Shown here: piece by piece, positions 1-10,300 of the stretch | How the letters are laid out: each line of letters starts with the position of its first letter | How positions within the stretch are numbered: the stretch's first letter is position 1 | Assembly: GCF_030269925.1 (NCBI RefSeq) | Contig: NC_085124.1 | Location: 10,478,001 to 10,542,000, forward strand | Length of the DNA stretch: 64,000 nt | Reading direction: 5' to 3' | From: Bombyx mori | Taxonomy: Eukaryota > Arthropoda > Insecta > Lepidoptera > Bombycidae | Made by a program: the position numbers and the translations under genes | Notes under the pieces: model-generated | What the model was told of the DNA's origin: nothing | Database searches by the model: none | What the model saw: the letters and a program-made list of their open reading frames with translations, nothing else

Positions 1-158
1 TGTGACGTACATATGTGTTAGACATTACATTGGTATTATGTATTAGTATTGGGTAATTAAAAAAGTAATTTGTTAAATATAAAAAATATATATGCGTAAA
101 CACATTTGTACATAGGTACATAAGTGTTGGTGGCAAGGCTCGCTTGGTTTATATTATA
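1..158. other. AT-rich flank, no feature
   Basis: AT-rich sequence up to the first Helitron. No coding, RNA or repeat signal was recognised. Confidence 0.5.
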
Positions 159-572
159 TCTATATATTAATACGTGAAGCAAAAACTTTGTATCCCTTTT
201 TACGAAAATAGCGCGGACGGAGGAGTATGAAATTTTCCACACTTGTAGAGAATATAGAGAAGAAGTGCACAATGCAATTTTTTTTTCTAAATAATGCATA
301 AAAGATACATTAAATCAATAAAGAAAACATTACACACACTACATACCATGTATTTGACGCACACACGCATGCATACTATTTATTGTCAAGCTTTTGTTCT
401 TGACGTCTGTTGTCAAATTGAGATTAAATATTGTTTGTCTTTGTTAATATTTCTTATAGTGTAGTCTTGGCGAAATTTTTGATTATAGAAGTATAAAATA
501 CAATCATAATAGTGTACAAACTTACAATTCCAATTAATTATAGTCGAATTTCGACTACTGCGGGACCTCTAG
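159..572 (+). mobile_element. Non-autonomous Helitron, family A, copy 1
   Basis: Begins with TC (TCTATATATTAATACG) and ends with CTAG. An 8-bp-arm palindrome (TAGTCGAA / TTCGACTA, 541-557) lies 11 bp before the CTAG. This is the Helitron layout: 5' TC, 3' hairpin, CTRR end, insertion between A and T. It is 414 bp with no Rep/helicase ORF, so it would need enzymes in trans. The same family recurs at 26425, 30852, 34834, 52864 and 53279. Confidence 0.8.
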
Positions 573-843
573 TATTCAATTATTATTTTAAATAGAACAT
601 TTAGTGCTTATTTGGCTATTTAGATTCTTAAAAAAATACAAGTATATTTTGGTTAAATGTGTGATGAATTTCATGATCGATATGATGTAAATACTGACTT
701 TTTGTACAATTTTGTTAACACGTTCGCTGACAGTGAGCACTTACCCTGACATCACAAAAAAGCAGTGAAATTCTCTATACAAAATGATGAACGTCTCCCG
801 ACGTAGTCTCGTATTGGATATATGTTTGCTTATCTAAATGTGA

Positions 844-1300
844 CACTACGTTGACAGACGTGAACGTTTTACGACGTAGTGTCATAATGGCTACATATTC
901 GATCGCCTCAATCTGGCACTACGTCTACAGACGTGGACGTCTGTCGACGTAGTTTTGTGTTGAATACATGCTTGCCTGTTTTATAGCTAAACGACGTCGA
1001 CAGACGTGAACGTTTCTCAACGTAGTGTCATATTGGCCACATATTTGACTGCTTAAACAAGCACTACGTCTACAGAAGTGGACGTCTGTAGACGTAGTTT
1101 CGTGTTGAATACATGTTTGCCACTCTTATTACAATACTACGTTCACAGACGTGAACGTTTCTCAACGTAGTGTCATATTGGCCACATATTGGACTGCCTA
1201 AAGCTGGCACTACGTTTTAAGACGTGGACGTTGCACGACGTAGTTTCGAGTTGGTCATATGTTCGCCTGCCTAAGTGAGACACTACGTCGAAAAATATCT
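844..1300. repeat. 73-bp subterminal tandem repeats, left end of piggyBac-like element
   Basis: Seven unit starts at 844, 917, 990, 1062, 1135, 1208 and 1281, a period of 72-73 bp. Each complete unit opens with a CACTACGT-like core, then an AGACGTG-like segment, then the inverted core ACGTAGT. Units alternate between a GTGAACG type (844, 990, 1135) and a GTGGACG type (917, 1062, 1208), giving a 146-bp higher-order unit. They are probable transposase-binding or cruciform-forming sites, by analogy with subterminal repeats of other cut-and-paste elements. Confidence 0.85.
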
Positions 1301-1948
1301 TATATTCTTGGGATCTTCTGAGGAAAGATAATAAAACACATAATATTTGTAAAATAATCAAATATTTTCAAATATTAAACCTCCTACAATAATTTGTGAC
1401 TTATAAAATAATCGAAATTTCCCAACAAAAAACAAAAAAATATATTAATTATTATAACATCAAATGGTATGGTATTTTTCAATATCTGTACGATGAAAAA
1501 CAGATATAGTCTGAAACTTATTCAAATACACGTAATAGATACATATTATATATAGGTATATATTTCTTACACAATAATTACAAATTATTTAGTATTGTAA
1601 TTAGGAACATTCCAATGATTATATCATATGTTAAACGCTTAAATTATTATAAATTATAATATTTTAATACGCTATCGGAAGTTATAAATTAGGATCTTCT
1701 ATAACAATCTTTGTACATAATAAATAATATACAAAGTTTGGACACTACGGCAACGCTACTAACAAACAATAAAAAGCCCTAATATAATTAACTCAATAAA
1801 AGAAAACAATATTAAACATATAAGTACCAAAGTAATAAAAAAATAGGTCAACATACCCTAGTAAATAATTATAAAAATAGGAACGTATAAAGTCTCAAAA
1901 AATTAAAGTAAATCTGCAAAATAAGGTTTTGAAGAGTCAGACTACGAT

Positions 1949-3919
1949 TTATTGTTCTTGCTGTTCAAGAATTTGGTGATAATCCTGGAAACATTCAGGA
2001 CATAATGGAGGAAGTCCTGGACAACCAATGCACCTGTAGCTAGTTTCGACCCTCTTCTTATTCTTGGAACACATTTTACACATCAGAAATGAGTATTTTT
2101 TCTTAGAATTTTCAGGTGCAGGTTGGCGTTTGGGCCAATGACCCCAAAATTTTCGTTCTTGATCTGCAAATATGTTCTTTTGGGGGTTATTGTGTTTTCT
2201 GCTATTGTGTTTTTTTAAATCTAATACTAAATCTTTACCCTTACAGTTTTCTTTCAAATCTATTAATTTTTTTATTAACTCCTCCCGATATGAAGATAAC
2301 TCATATTTTGGGTTTTTCAGTACAAATTTCTTGTATAAGTAATAGGAATTCCATACAGCGGTATCCAAAAGATGAAAAAGTACTTTTTTGTACCAGCGTA
2401 TAGTTTTCCTCGGCGAAGAATAGTAACTTATCATCTGGTCAGACCTATCTACACCGGACATGTATTTATTATATGTTGCTACTTCAATAGGCTTCTTAAC
2501 TATTTTCCCAAACCTGTTTGTTGTTTCTATAATACGGGGGTGTTCTCTAGTGGTCAACATAATCACTGGTCGCTTATCAACCCATTTGCTAACATACACT
2601 TTATTTTTCCTTACCCAAACATGATCACCTTTTTTTAATTTTCTGTCCACTACTTCCTTTGGATTATCTTTTCTATTAACACGAAGAGTACCATTTGTAT
2701 GGGTTTTCAAATCAAAAAGTTTCTGAGAAAGAGTGACCGAATTGTAGTAATTATCCATGAAGAGGTGATGTCCTTTCAATAAAAACGGTCTCATCAATCG
2801 CATTACCAACCGTTCAAGCTTCGTTACACCTCTCAATTGGGTATTCTCGTCTTTTCCGCTATACATTATTATATTAAGAACATAACCATCAGCCGTTGCC
2901 AAGACATAGAATTTAATCCCATATCTTGCTTTTTTGGACTTTATGTACTGCCGAAAGTGAAGTCGGCCTCGATACAATAGTAAAGATTCATCTAAACTAA
3001 GCTCTTTATCAGGTTTGTATATCTTTCTAAAATTCAATGTCAACAAATCAACAAATTTGTTAATCTTTTCTGCGCCTTTTGCATCCAGTTCTGAACAACA
3101 TATACATCGAAGTATCTGTTCATATCGCCGCGAAGACATTGTATATGAGAACACAGGATGATAATATAGTGGATCATCATAAGTAAATAGTTTTTGTTGT
3201 TTAGGAGTGCGAATATGTCCATGTAATAACGAAAGTCCAAGAAACTTTTTCATCTCAACAGTCGTAGTATTTCGAAAATTTTGAGACCGGGAATATCGGG
3301 TTGACGGTTTGTTTGACTGACACAAAGCTGTACCATAATTATTAGTACACTGGACCAGGTACTCGAGTAACTCTTTTGGAAACACGTGATCGAAAATTTG
3401 TTCAATGCTAGTCTGAGAGGTAACGTCAAACTGAACGCCATATGACTCGACATCGAATTCAAAATCAGGTATTTCTTCTGTGCTATGTAACCACGGTATC
3501 TCCTCTGGTACAGGAGATCTTATCCGATTTTGCACTGGTTCTGAATCTATATCATTGTCATGTTGAGATATAAGAAGGGATGGTAAGTCGTCTACTGATT
3601 CGGAAATCGGTTCAGCATTTTCGATAGTTCTATCGTCCTGATCAGAATCTGAACTTCTAATTGAGATATCAGACTTACTTGAATCCGATGAAGCCACAGG
3701 GCCTCCAGATATAATTCGACGAGGTCTTATAGAAAATATTTCCTCTGATGAACTGGATGCACCAGTTTCTTCTATATTTTGTGGTTCATAGTTCGTGTCA
3801 GAACCATAATCACCGTCATTATCCTCGAAGGGATCTAAATCTACTTCAGATGGCGAATTTGATGAAAAATCGTCGAACAAGCGTATTTTTGGACGTTTCT
3901 TTGAACTTTTTGCTGACAT
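1949..3919 (-). CDS. piggyBac-type transposase (DDE_Tnp_1_7 family)
   Basis: A 656-aa protein that would excise and reinsert the surrounding TTAA-flanked element in the nucleus. The N-terminal ~150 residues are acidic and serine-rich. The catalytic core follows, with the three aspartates expected of piggyBac: D310 in LSLDES, D389 in FMDNYYNS, and D491 in MSGVDRSDQM. The C-terminus is a cysteine-rich zinc-binding domain (C614, C617, C630, C633, C640, C643, H648), matching the CRD that binds the ends in piggyBac. Length is in the usual 550-700 aa range. No frameshift or stop interrupts it. The ATG at 3919 begins MSAKSSKKRP and leaves 673 bp to the right terminal repeat for promoter and leader. 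It could also be expressed as a domesticated gene, but the intact ends argue for a transposon. Confidence 0.95.
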   Translation of the reverse strand: MSAKSSKKRPKIRLFDDFSSNSPSEVDLDPFEDNDGDYGSDTNYEPQNIEETGASSSSEEIFSIRPRRIISGGPVASSDSSKSDISIRSSDSDQDDRTIENAEPISESVDDLPSLLISQHDNDIDSEPVQNRIRSPVPEEIPWLHSTEEIPDFEFDVESYGVQFDVTSQTSIEQIFDHVFPKELLEYLVQCTNNYGTALCQSNKPSTRYSRSQNFRNTTTVEMKKFLGLSLLHGHIRTPKQQKLFTYDDPLYYHPVFSYTMSSRRYEQILRCICCSELDAKGAEKINKFVDLLTLNFRKIYKPDKELSLDESLLLYRGRLHFRQYIKSKKARYGIKFYVLATADGYVLNIIMYSGKDENTQLRGVTKLERLVMRLMRPFLLKGHHLFMDNYYNSVTLSQKLFDLKTHTNGTLRVNRKDNPKEVVDRKLKKGDHVWVRKNKVYVSKWVDKRPVIMLTTREHPRIIETTNRFGKIVKKPIEVATYNKYMSGVDRSDQMISYYSSPRKTIRWYKKVLFHLLDTAVWNSYYLYKKFVLKNPKYELSSYREELIKKLIDLKENCKGKDLVLDLKKHNSRKHNNPQKNIFADQERKFWGHWPKRQPAPENSKKKYSFLMCKMCSKNKKRVETSYRCIGCPGLPPLCPECFQDYHQILEQQEQ

Positions 3920-4479
3920 CTAAAATTAACAAATTGTTCAATTGGTAAATCAATCAACAACCTATAAAATTTCCAAGCTGGGCACAAGCTTTATCACATT
4001 AGAGGAGTAAATTAGCAACGGCTAATTACACGTAAGGTCATGAATTTTATTCTAATCCGACACTATAATAATACTACTTTGACCCAAGTATTTCAAGGAA
4101 AGTCTGTTATTTAGTAAATAAAAATACCTAAGTAAATACTAACATCACAAAATCTTATAAATACATAAACATAACGATGTTTCAATACAAATAAACACAC
4201 AAAATATCATTTTTGCAAAATTTACTTACTGTTTGAGTGACGTAAACACGTGGTTGTTCACAAAATGGCACTGGCCGCACTGATTGATCGAGAAATTAGC
4301 GTGCGCTCACGCCGGTGGACGTAGTACTTATATGCGAACTGTTTACGTGTGTGCGTGAGCAACTGAGACAGCAATATTAAACTACCCACAAAACAATCAT
4401 GTTACGACAGTAAGAAATGTGAGATTGCTTACAATATGACAGTGAATGCTATTCTTCATATTGCTTCTATTAGAAGTTG

Positions 4480-4592
4480 TCGTCCGACGACGTACTGCCA
4501 ATGCTCATAAAAGTTATTACCCCGTCCTTCGACGTACTGTTATACCGCAATATGTTAATTTCCCGTCTAACGACGTACTGTCAGCGAAAGTG
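4480..4592. repeat. Right-end subterminal repeats and TIR of piggyBac-like element
   Basis: Three direct copies of a CGTCYNNCGACGTACTG-like motif lie at about 4480-4500, 4520-4540 and 4563-4580, spaced ~40-45 bp. The last abuts the terminal repeat. Read inward on the minus strand they give CAGTACGTCG...GACG, which resembles the CACTACGTCnACAGACG core of the left array. The two ends thus carry the same motif in inverted orientation, in very different copy number. Confidence 0.75.
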
Positions 4593-4779
4593 TTAAGAAC
4601 CTCATATACTATCATTTGTGGTCGATTTCGGGCAATCTTGTAATACACCCAGGCCTCATATACATATGCATGTGTATCATATTTTATTCTATACAGATTA
4701 CATTCATCTATCCGTTAGAGTAGTTTTGATTAAATTCATATTTTTCGCAATTTTTTGCGGCTTCACATTTATAATCTAC

Positions 4780-5050
4780 GTGAATACAGAAGGAGGGCGT
4801 CCTCCTGGAAGAGGACTCTCTTCAAACTTGATTCAAAGGATAAGTAATAGCGCTCGTGAAGTAAGGGAGTTCATTTCAAAGTTGGTTTTCGAAAAACATG
4901 GCTTCTGGTGACGGGCTTTAGCATGGTAAAAAGGAGACGACCAAATTATCCAAGAACATTTCGCAGAGTACTCCCCATGGAACAAGGCACAGAGGTTCCT
5001 ATGAGTTAAATGGCATTAGATGCTACTTGTCACCCCTGGCCCAGAGATGG
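4780..5050 (-). mobile_element. Degraded non-LTR retrotransposon 3' end (jockey/CR1-like RT C-terminus)
   Basis: On the minus strand, around 5010-4920, a broken frame reads like LCALFHGEYSAKCSWI followed by SPFYHAKARHQ. This parallels FHGECSEKLFEMIPSSRFYH in the better-preserved copy at 24310. Reading continues to ~4780 with frameshifts. It is an old fragment, assigned by comparison within this window. Confidence 0.4.
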
Positions 5051-5193
5051 CAGCAGGGCTCGACGCGACAGACTGTTGTTCTTGTTTGTTGTTAGCCTTG
5101 TAAAGCACAAGTCTTTGTCTAGTCGTTGTTAAAGACTCTCAATGTTTTAGAATACAACCTTCCAAATGGCTCCAATACTGAACACCGCTGGAA

Positions 5194-5245
5194 ACATCAC
5201 CACCAAGAATCCGCAATCTTCTTCAGGATTCTTGGTAGCGATGTT
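5194..5245. repeat. 20-bp inverted repeat (hairpin)
   Basis: Arms at 5194-5213 and 5226-5245 match with two mismatches, including perfect ACCAAGAATCC / GGATTCTTGGT, around a short loop. A second complementary pair, CCGCAATCT (5211-5219) and AGATTGCGG (5252-5260), overlaps it. It sits just before a SINE. Confidence 0.6.
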
Positions 5246-5269
5246 GATTGTAGATTGCGGGACACTTTT

Positions 5270-5528
5270 ACTGGTGGTAGGACCTCTTGTGAGTCCGCGC
5301 GGGTGGGTACCACCGCCCTGCCTATTTCTGCCGTGAAGCAGTAATGCGTTTCGGTTTGAAGGGTGGGGCAGCCGTTGTAACTATACTTGAGACCTTAGAA
5401 CTTATATCTCAAGGTGGGTGGCGCATTTACGTTGTAGATGTCTATGGGCTCCAGTAACCACTTAACACCAGGTGGGCTGTGAGCTCGTCCACCCATCAAA
5501 GCAATAAATAAATAAAAATAAAAAAAAC
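5270..5528 (+). mobile_element. Bm1-type SINE, 3' body
   Basis: Carries the Bm1 body seen repeatedly here: ACTGGTGGTAGGACCTCTTG at the start, GTGAAGCAGTAATGCGTTTC in the middle, GTGAGCTCGTCCACCCATC near the end, then an A-rich tail. It lacks the tRNA-like head, as most copies do. Confidence 0.9.
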
Positions 5529-5795
5529 ACTTCTTGAAATTGCGGCGCCATAAGGAGTATTTCCTCGCAGTCGTATCTTCAAATTACTATTGCAAAAGAC
5601 AGGATAATCTACGTTTCTAAATGTTATGAAACACTCGTGACAAAGGATACCTAAAGTTCGAACATTAGTTTCTAATCGAGGCTCGTAAATTCTGGTACGG
5701 TCGACTTTTGTTTGTAATTGTTCTAGTTCCACGCTCGACTTACCTCGCATTGTTTATTTATTGTCTCTGTAGTTCCCTTGCCGAAACTATCTATA

Positions 5796-6055
5796 TCTAT
5801 ACTAATATTATAAAGAGGAAAGATTTGTTTGTTTGTTTGTATTGAGTAGGCTCTGAAACTACTGAACCGATTTAAAAAATCTTTCACTGTTGGAAAGCTA
5901 CGCTATCCCCGGGTGACATAGGCTATATGTATTATATTTTCAAAAAAATTAGGGATCCTTACTGAAACTCCAATAATGTAATCCAATGTGTAACAAAATT
6001 ACCTAAAATTCTTTACATCGCGTGCGATACTTCCCAAGCGAAGCCGGTCCGCTAG
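5796..6055 (+). mobile_element. Non-autonomous Helitron, family C
   Basis: Starts TCTATACTAATATTATAAAG and ends GGTCCGCTAG followed by T. It is 260 bp and includes the internal ACTACTGAACCGATTT motif shared with the copy at 59399. No coding capacity. Confidence 0.75.
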
Positions 6056-6331
6056 TTTGCTTTAACCTCGTATTGCTAATGTATAAAAATATTACTACTT
6101 GAAACATAAGTCGGGACTCATCTAATGTTGCAAGCAGGCTTTACTGCTACTATCAATAGTCGCACGCAAAACAATCTCGGGTAAACTTTCATCTGCCTTT
6201 TCACATCATTAAAGAAACAGCTCTTTAATGCTTTGGTTGACTTAGCCGTCGTTGATATTTTAACAAAAACATTGCACAAACACATACGTAAGGGTGTTTT
6301 CACGTTGCACGGTTCAAAGTGAGATATTTAA

Positions 6332-6486
6332 GGCTTCGTCAAACAGAACGCGTAATTAGCGCTTATAGCGCTGGCGCTCTGTTTGACGGTATGTTACCAT
6401 AGTAGTACAACACATCTCGGCGTCGTAGCGCGCCGTCAGTTTAGCGCTCTAACGCGCGCTAATTACGCGTTCTCTTTGACGAAGCC
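6332..6486. mobile_element. 155-bp TTAA-flanked MITE
   Basis: Terminal inverted repeats of about 31 bp with one mismatch begin GGCTTCGTCAAA(C/G)AGAACGC at 6332-6362 and 6456-6486. TTAA lies on each side (6328-6331 and 6487-6490). TTAA targets point to mobilisation by a piggyBac-type transposase. Its ends do not match those of the 719-4592 element, so another transposase is implied. The inner part holds further GCGCT palindromes. Confidence 0.85.
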
Positions 6487-6490
6487 TTAA

Positions 6491-7141
6491 GAATGAATTA
6501 ATGAGAAATTGTCAATAACGATGAACCTGACATAATCAGAAGGAAATCATAGTCGGTGGCATTGAAAATAACATTAAAATTTTGCGTGAAGCGGAAATAC
6601 ATAGATATATATATAATTCAAAAACAGGCTCACACGCATCTTATAGACAAAAATTTTAAACACGTAGACTTTATAAAGAATTCCATCAGAACTGAAATAT
6701 CCCTCTCAATACGAGAATCTTTTATATTTTCTACGACTACGTAACCCCAGGGAACTTTCCCGTATCGTTTCGATATTGAAATTACCATAGTGAAATACAG
6801 AGAAGAAACGTGCATTTCAAGATTTTCATTATTTGATTTTATTGAAATTTTTACACACTGTAAATAGAACGCGTACAGATTACGCGACTTAAGTTTTACT
6901 CGGTTATTCAGAGATGACGAATTTGACGGTAAGGCAAAACGAAAATTGAATTTTGTCGATGGTGAGGTTAATATACAGGGTGGAGGTTAGATTCTCAGTC
7001 AAGAGTCAGCATCTTGTGCAGCACAGTTACGTTGCTGCATATGTATCATGTCACATCACGTAGTCTCAATTTCTATCTTAAGCAATATAAATTAACAACA
7101 TGTCATTAAAACCAAAACACCCATTTAATTATACCAATTAC
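6491..7141. other. No recognised feature
   Basis: AT-rich sequence between the MITE and the elongase polyadenylation signal. Short ORFs here look random. Confidence 0.4.
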
Positions 7142-7147
7142 TTTATT
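7142..7147 (-). terminator. Polyadenylation signal AATAAA of the elongase gene
   Basis: AATAAA on the minus strand, 31-36 nt beyond the stop codon at 7180-7178. It supports this exon being the last one. Confidence 0.6.
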
Positions 7148-7177
7148 CCACTTATGCATACATACATTGATGGAAGA

Positions 7178-7375
7178 TTACTGGTGCTTACCACATACAA
7201 TTTTTAAGTTGTCCACAGGTGTACCTGTTCGATATTTCTTATTATAGAAATCCATGAAGAGAAATATGAAGAGAACAATGTTGGATAAACCCAACCAATA
7301 GGTACCAGCGTGCATAGGACAGTCCGTTATGTGCGTCTGAATCATTACGTGAATCATTATCAAGAGAAATTGGAT
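7178..7375 (-). CDS. Elongase exon D (last exon)
   Basis: The acceptor TTTTCAG lies at 7380-7376, followed in frame by IQFLLIMIHVMIQTH, a hydrophobic segment that continues MQL of the previous exon into the family's TxxQxxQF-like region. Two membrane-type stretches follow, then a short basic tail and TAA. A good donor (GTAAGC) overlaps the last codons, so an alternative extra exon cannot be excluded, but the nearby AATAAA favours termination here. Confidence 0.8.
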   Translation of the reverse strand: MQFLLIMIHVMIQTHITDCPMHAGTYWLGLSNIVLFIFLFMDFYNKKYRTGTPVDNLKIVCGKHQ

Positions 7376-10300
7376 CTGAAAATAATTGTGCAAGTTAAGT
7401 AATAGTCGTAGTATCAGCTCGAGATTATTGTTTTCAGTCATATTTCAGTTATGAAGAGTTTTGAGGTCAGTTATTTTTGGTTCATAATAATTTGAAGGTA
7501 TTTGCAGCTATTACCGCTTGATTTCCTATTTCTTATTTTCTCTATGGGTGAAAGAGCTCACGGCCCGCCTATTGTTAATTAGTTACCGGAGCCCACAGGT
7601 CTAAGTCTTAGTCCGGTATGGTACGGCTGTCCAACTTTTCAAAACGGAACGTATGATTGCTTTGCGACAGAAATAGGCAAGGTGGTGGTACCTACCCATG
7701 CAGGCCTATAATACTCGCACCCGTATTATCCTGAAAAGTTATTTGATAGCACGAAAAATGAATAGTTTCTTTTGTGGTTAAGAACATTAATCGATATCAA
7801 ACATTAACTTTTTTCTTCAGATGCCAAAACTATATAATATATACGTTTTGTTACCATTACAACATGATTACTGTACGGTAACATTAGAAATAATTCCGTC
7901 AATTTAGATCTAATATTTCTCAAGCAAATTACTCACTCCAGTTAAACAAAATTAAGCTTAATAAAACGTAGTGTTTAGAGTGTCTAGATAAAATTACGTA
8001 ACTCAGTGAAAAGGTAGCTAGAGAAGAAAATGAACAATATTTTTTATTTTATTTTATTGCTTAAAAGGATGGACGAACTCACGGCCCACCTGGTGTTAAG
8101 TGGTTACCCGAGCCTATAGATATCTACAACGTAAATGCCGTCACCCACCTTTAGACATGAGTTGTAAGGTCTCATTTTTAACAGTACAACAGCTGCCCCG
8201 TCCTTCAAACCGAAACGCATTACTACTTCTCGGCAGATATAGGAATATGACTTGTCCTTCTTCAAACGAGGCTTGTGGAGAGTACTCAACGGTAGGCAGC
8301 GGCTTGGCTCTGCTCCTGGCATTGCTGAAGTCCATGGGCGACGGTAACCACTCACCATCAGGTGGGCCGTATGTTCGTCTGCCTACAAGGGCAATAAAAA
8401 AAAGGTGGTGGTGCCTACCCGTGCGGACTCACAAGACGTCCTACCACCAGTAATTACGCAAATTATAATTTTGCGGGTTTGATTTTTTTATACACGATGT
8501 TATTCCTTCACCGTGGAAGTCAATCGTGAGCATTTGCTAAGTAGGTTTTTCATTGGAAAAAATTGTACCTTTTTATGATTAAAGGATTACTGGTGGCCCG
8601 GAGACCTTTCCAGTTTCACCAGAACAAGTGGGCGAATAAAGGCTCAGCCAGGAGAGGTGGGATTTGCTAACAGCTGCCCGAGCCCCTCCGAAGGAGACCT
8701 AACAACTTAAGAGCAACTGGTTTGCGAATGAATCTACTACCGGATCGGAATCGCGACCCGCCTAGAAGATCCGGCGAGAAACTCAGCGGGCTGATGCATG
8801 GGTTAGGTTGCACATCGACTTCTTTGTCGAGTTCGACGAATACGGTTACCGGGGTTCCTAAACTTGCTCCTAGTGTTTGAGCTGAAAGCGTCTAATGCAA
8901 AGGTTATTGGATCTGATGGATCCGTAAGAATGTGTCTGGGGCGTCGACGGTGATTAACTCCTGCGTGAACAGAATTCGGGGAGTAGTCAGCGGCGGCAAC
9001 GATAAGGCGATTATCGTGACGCATAGCCTTATCGAAGTACCGTTCCGACGCTGTCTTCATGTATTTCCGGATTGATTCGAGGCCCAGGTCGTCGTGTAGG
9101 TCAACGTTCCTTACGAATCACAGAGCTCCGACGGCTAGCCTGCAAAAGCGGGACTGTAGGGATTGGAGGGTGTCTATGTGTGTGCGGGCCGCGTGAGTGA
9201 ACACCACACTCGCGTAAGTTATGACGGGAATTTGTACCTGCCGGCGGGATTCGAACGCCGATGCATTGCTACATACGAATGCACCGGACGTCTTATCCTT
9301 TAGGCTACGACATATGAACTGGACTGAGCGCTTCTAAAGTCGACTCTGTTCTTGATGCAAATAATTAGTAAACATTCCGTATTAAAAAATCTACGGGTTT
9401 AAATAACAGATTATTATAATAATTAATAATAAATATACATAATTATTTAACACTGTAATATTATTATACCATATATTGATACGAATTAATATTTAGACAC
9501 CATTTTGTGATTTAAGCTGGTAATTCAATGTAAACTCAAATTTAAGACCACGTCAGGGGCACTATCAAATTTGATGTAGTATTTTCGGGACCTGATTTGG
9601 TCCTAATTGCTATCAGACGGAGCCTTAGGGCTTCGAATTAATTTTCATAATAGAAATCAGTGATGAGACAATCTTGTTATTAGGTCTTGACTTACGAAAT
9701 TGCCATTTAGTAGACCGTAAGTTAAAGCCATCTTTTTTTACTGGTGACAGGACCTCTTGTGAGTCCGCACGGGTAGGTACAACCACCCAGCCTATTTCTG
9801 CCGTGAAGCAGTAATGCGTTTCGGTTTGAGGGGTGGGGCAGCCGTTGTAACTATACTGAGACCTTTGAACTTATATCTCAAGGTGTGTGGCGCATTTACG
9901 TTGTAAATGTCTATGGCTTCCAGTAACCACTTAGCACCAGGTGGGCTGTGAGCTCGTCCACTCATCTAAACAATAAAAAAAAATACGGTGCTATAATTAA
10001 TATATTTAGTTTTCACGTATCTTTTCACAAATACTTTTACTTTACTCAAACTCGTAATCAAGCATGAAACTGTTCTACGTAGCCGTTAAAATTAACTCTA
10101 CCGCTTAACTGATCGTAAAATTTCGTGAAATTACTTTTAACATTACGCGAAATAACGTGACCACTTTATGGCGGCGTTTGTATGCCATGCACGCTAATTT
10201 GTTCCTTTGATGCTCTTTTATAAATTGGGCAATGTTCAATTGTATGCGAACTAGCAATGTTTCATAGATTCATTGGTCTTACAGACAAACGCGCTAATTA

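Larger units (their letters stand above)
719..4592 (-). mobile_element. Complete piggyBac-like DNA transposon
   Basis: A 3,874-bp element flanked on both sides by TTAA (715-718 and 4593-4596), the target duplication of the piggyBac superfamily. The terminal inverted repeats are 16 bp with one mismatch: CACGTTCGCTGACAGT on the left, and CACTTTCGCTGACAGT on the right read inward. One intact 656-codon transposase ORF lies inside on the minus strand. Arrays of short repeats sit just inside each end. An intact ORF with matched ends suggests a young copy that may still be mobile. Activity is inferred. Confidence 0.92.
8036..9312 (-). mobile_element. Full-length tRNA-headed Bm1-type SINE, split by two insertions
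   Basis: Three SINE pieces are collinear. The body spans 8036-8245 and 8404-8569. The tRNA-like head, with a B box (GGCGTTCGAATCC on the minus strand) and an A-box-like GCCTAAAGG, ends at 9312. The first gap is a 158-bp jockey-like 3' end. The second is a 659-bp jockey-like 3' end flanked by AATTGTACC (8561-8569) and AATTTGTACC (9229-9238), a near-perfect target duplication. The whole lies in the elongase's last intron, in gene sense. Confidence 0.8.

Noticed and set aside
844..1300. CRISPR-like array
   Set aside because: Regular repeats, but repeat and spacer are both conserved between units and the array lies in a transposon end of a eukaryotic genome.
1173..1361. 62-codon minus-strand ORF
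   Set aside because: Covers the subterminal 73-bp repeats of the piggyBac-like element.
8100..8453. 117-codon plus-strand ORF and minus-strand overlaps
   Set aside because: Spans a SINE and an inserted LINE tail; matches no protein.
9229..9312. tRNA gene, or a chimeric SINE with a tRNA head joined to jockey-like DNA
   Set aside because: Flanking AATTGTACC-type duplications show the jockey-like tail was inserted into an ordinary full-length SINE; the tRNA-like part is its head.
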